Origin: Bdellovibrionales bacterium
GTDB lineage: Bacteria; Bdellovibrionota; Bdellovibrionia; Bdellovibrionales; UBA1609
DNA: 14,048 bases
Reading direction: 5' to 3'
Assembly: GCA_020435085.1 (NCBI GenBank)
Contig: JAGRAB010000189.1
Span: forward strand, 1 to 14,048
The number at the start of each line of letters is the position of its first letter. Within the stretch, counting starts at the first letter, position 1. The position numbers and the translations under genes were made by a program. This document shows, piece after piece, positions 13,711-14,048 of this stretch. The notes below the pieces were generated by a model that saw only the letters and a program-made list of their open reading frames with translations, searched no databases and had not been told where the DNA came from.

Positions 13711-14048
13711 ATGAAAATCATTCTTTCTATGGTTGCATTATTATCTGCATCTGCTTTTGCATGTCCTGAGTTTAATGGCACTTACACTTGCACAAGTGAA
13801 GGACAATCTGGCCAAATGGAAATCAAAACATATCAAGAAAATGGCATTTATGTTTATGAAACTGATGGTGACAAGCTCTATGCTGATGGGCAAGAACGCC
13901 CAGTTCAAGAAGAGGATCTTGTTGGGACAATGTCTGCGACTTGCTCAGGATCTTCTCTTGTCATGAATCTTCAAGGGGACTACTTAGAAAATGGTCAAAA
14001 AGCAGGTGTGTTAACTATGACTTCAACGGTAACAGCAACAGATGCCGG
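13711..14048 (+). CDS. Small exported Cys-containing protein, cut by the window end
   Basis: An open frame of 112 codons runs from the ATG to the window edge without a stop, so the C-terminus is missing. AGGGGGT (13699-13705) precedes the ATG. The N-terminus MKIILSMVALLSASAFA is a signal peptide with AFA cleavage before C18. The mature protein begins CPEFNGTYTC, with cysteines at 18, 27 and 78, which suggests disulfide bonds in the periplasm. Phe at -2 makes a lipoprotein site unlikely. After that comes a strand-rich pattern (GQMEIKTYQ, GIYVYETDGDKLYADGQ, GTMSATCSGSSLVMNLQGDY, AGVLTMTSTVTATD) like a small beta-barrel or lipocalin-type sheet. I do not recognise a named family, though small exported proteins starting CPxxxGxYxC are, from memory, frequent in Bdellovibrio-type genomes. 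Confidence 0.75.
   Translation, partial: MKIILSMVALLSASAFACPEFNGTYTCTSEGQSGQMEIKTYQENGIYVYETDGDKLYADGQERPVQEEDLVGTMSATCSGSSLVMNLQGDYLENGQKAGVLTMTSTVTATDA

Noticed and set aside
13733..13966. 77-aa frame inside the last gene
   Set aside because: It is a shifted reading of the partial exported protein, whose own frame has a ribosome binding site and signal peptide.
1..14048. CRISPR array, toxin-antitoxin pair, prophage or defence genes
   Set aside because: No spaced direct repeats, nuclease/toxin pairs, integrases or phage structural proteins are visible; the content is mostly core genes.

Overview
The window is 14 kb of AT-rich (about 40% G+C by eye) Gram-negative chromosome. Most of it is a compact block of core genes on the + strand. 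Gene content and order suggest a member of the Bdellovibrionota or a related former deltaproteobacterium: miaB followed by a DUF151 protein, guaB and guaA close together, small secreted Cys-containing proteins, and a FlgT/CsgG-like lipoprotein. This placement is inference from gene style only; no rRNA gene is present to confirm it.

Layout. Positions 1-211 are a short non-coding element bounded by a perfect 25-bp inverted repeat, with a strong 12-bp hairpin inside. It ends 2 bp from the stop of an unrecognised minus-strand gene (213-734). A 220-bp divergent intergenic region carries back-to-back candidate promoters whose -10 boxes overlap. From 955 to 5645 runs a tight gene set: miaB (tRNA methylthiolation), a DUF151/bifunctional-nuclease-domain protein, a gamma-carbonic-anhydrase-like protein, guaB (IMP dehydrogenase) and a SAM-dependent methyltransferase. 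A terminator-like hairpin follows at 5651-5691. Next comes a well-formed sigma70-type promoter whose predicted start point falls on the guaA ATG, so guaA is probably read from a leaderless mRNA. guaA and dnaE (replicative DNA polymerase III alpha) are separated by 1 bp. dnaE has a full polymerase core but a PHP domain that has lost several metal ligands.

After dnaE the window changes from housekeeping enzymes to regulator and envelope genes. There is a small XRE-type regulator with a hairpin in its upstream region, a secreted 392-aa protein with a DUF2066/FlgT-N-like look, a lipoprotein with CsgG-like and FlgT C-terminal-like regions, and the start of a small exported protein cut by the window end. 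The regions upstream of the two larger envelope genes share an 11-bp motif in opposite orientations, which hints at common control.

How the genes relate: guaB and guaA catalyse the two steps from IMP to GMP, and dnaE uses the resulting nucleotide pool. The envelope pair may form a flagellar or outer-membrane-associated structure. I found no CRISPR array, defence island, prophage, toxin-antitoxin pair, tRNA or rRNA. The most unusual items are the inverted-repeat element at the left edge, the likely leaderless guaA, the apparently split FlgT-like pair with its shared motif, and the degenerate PHP domain of DnaE.
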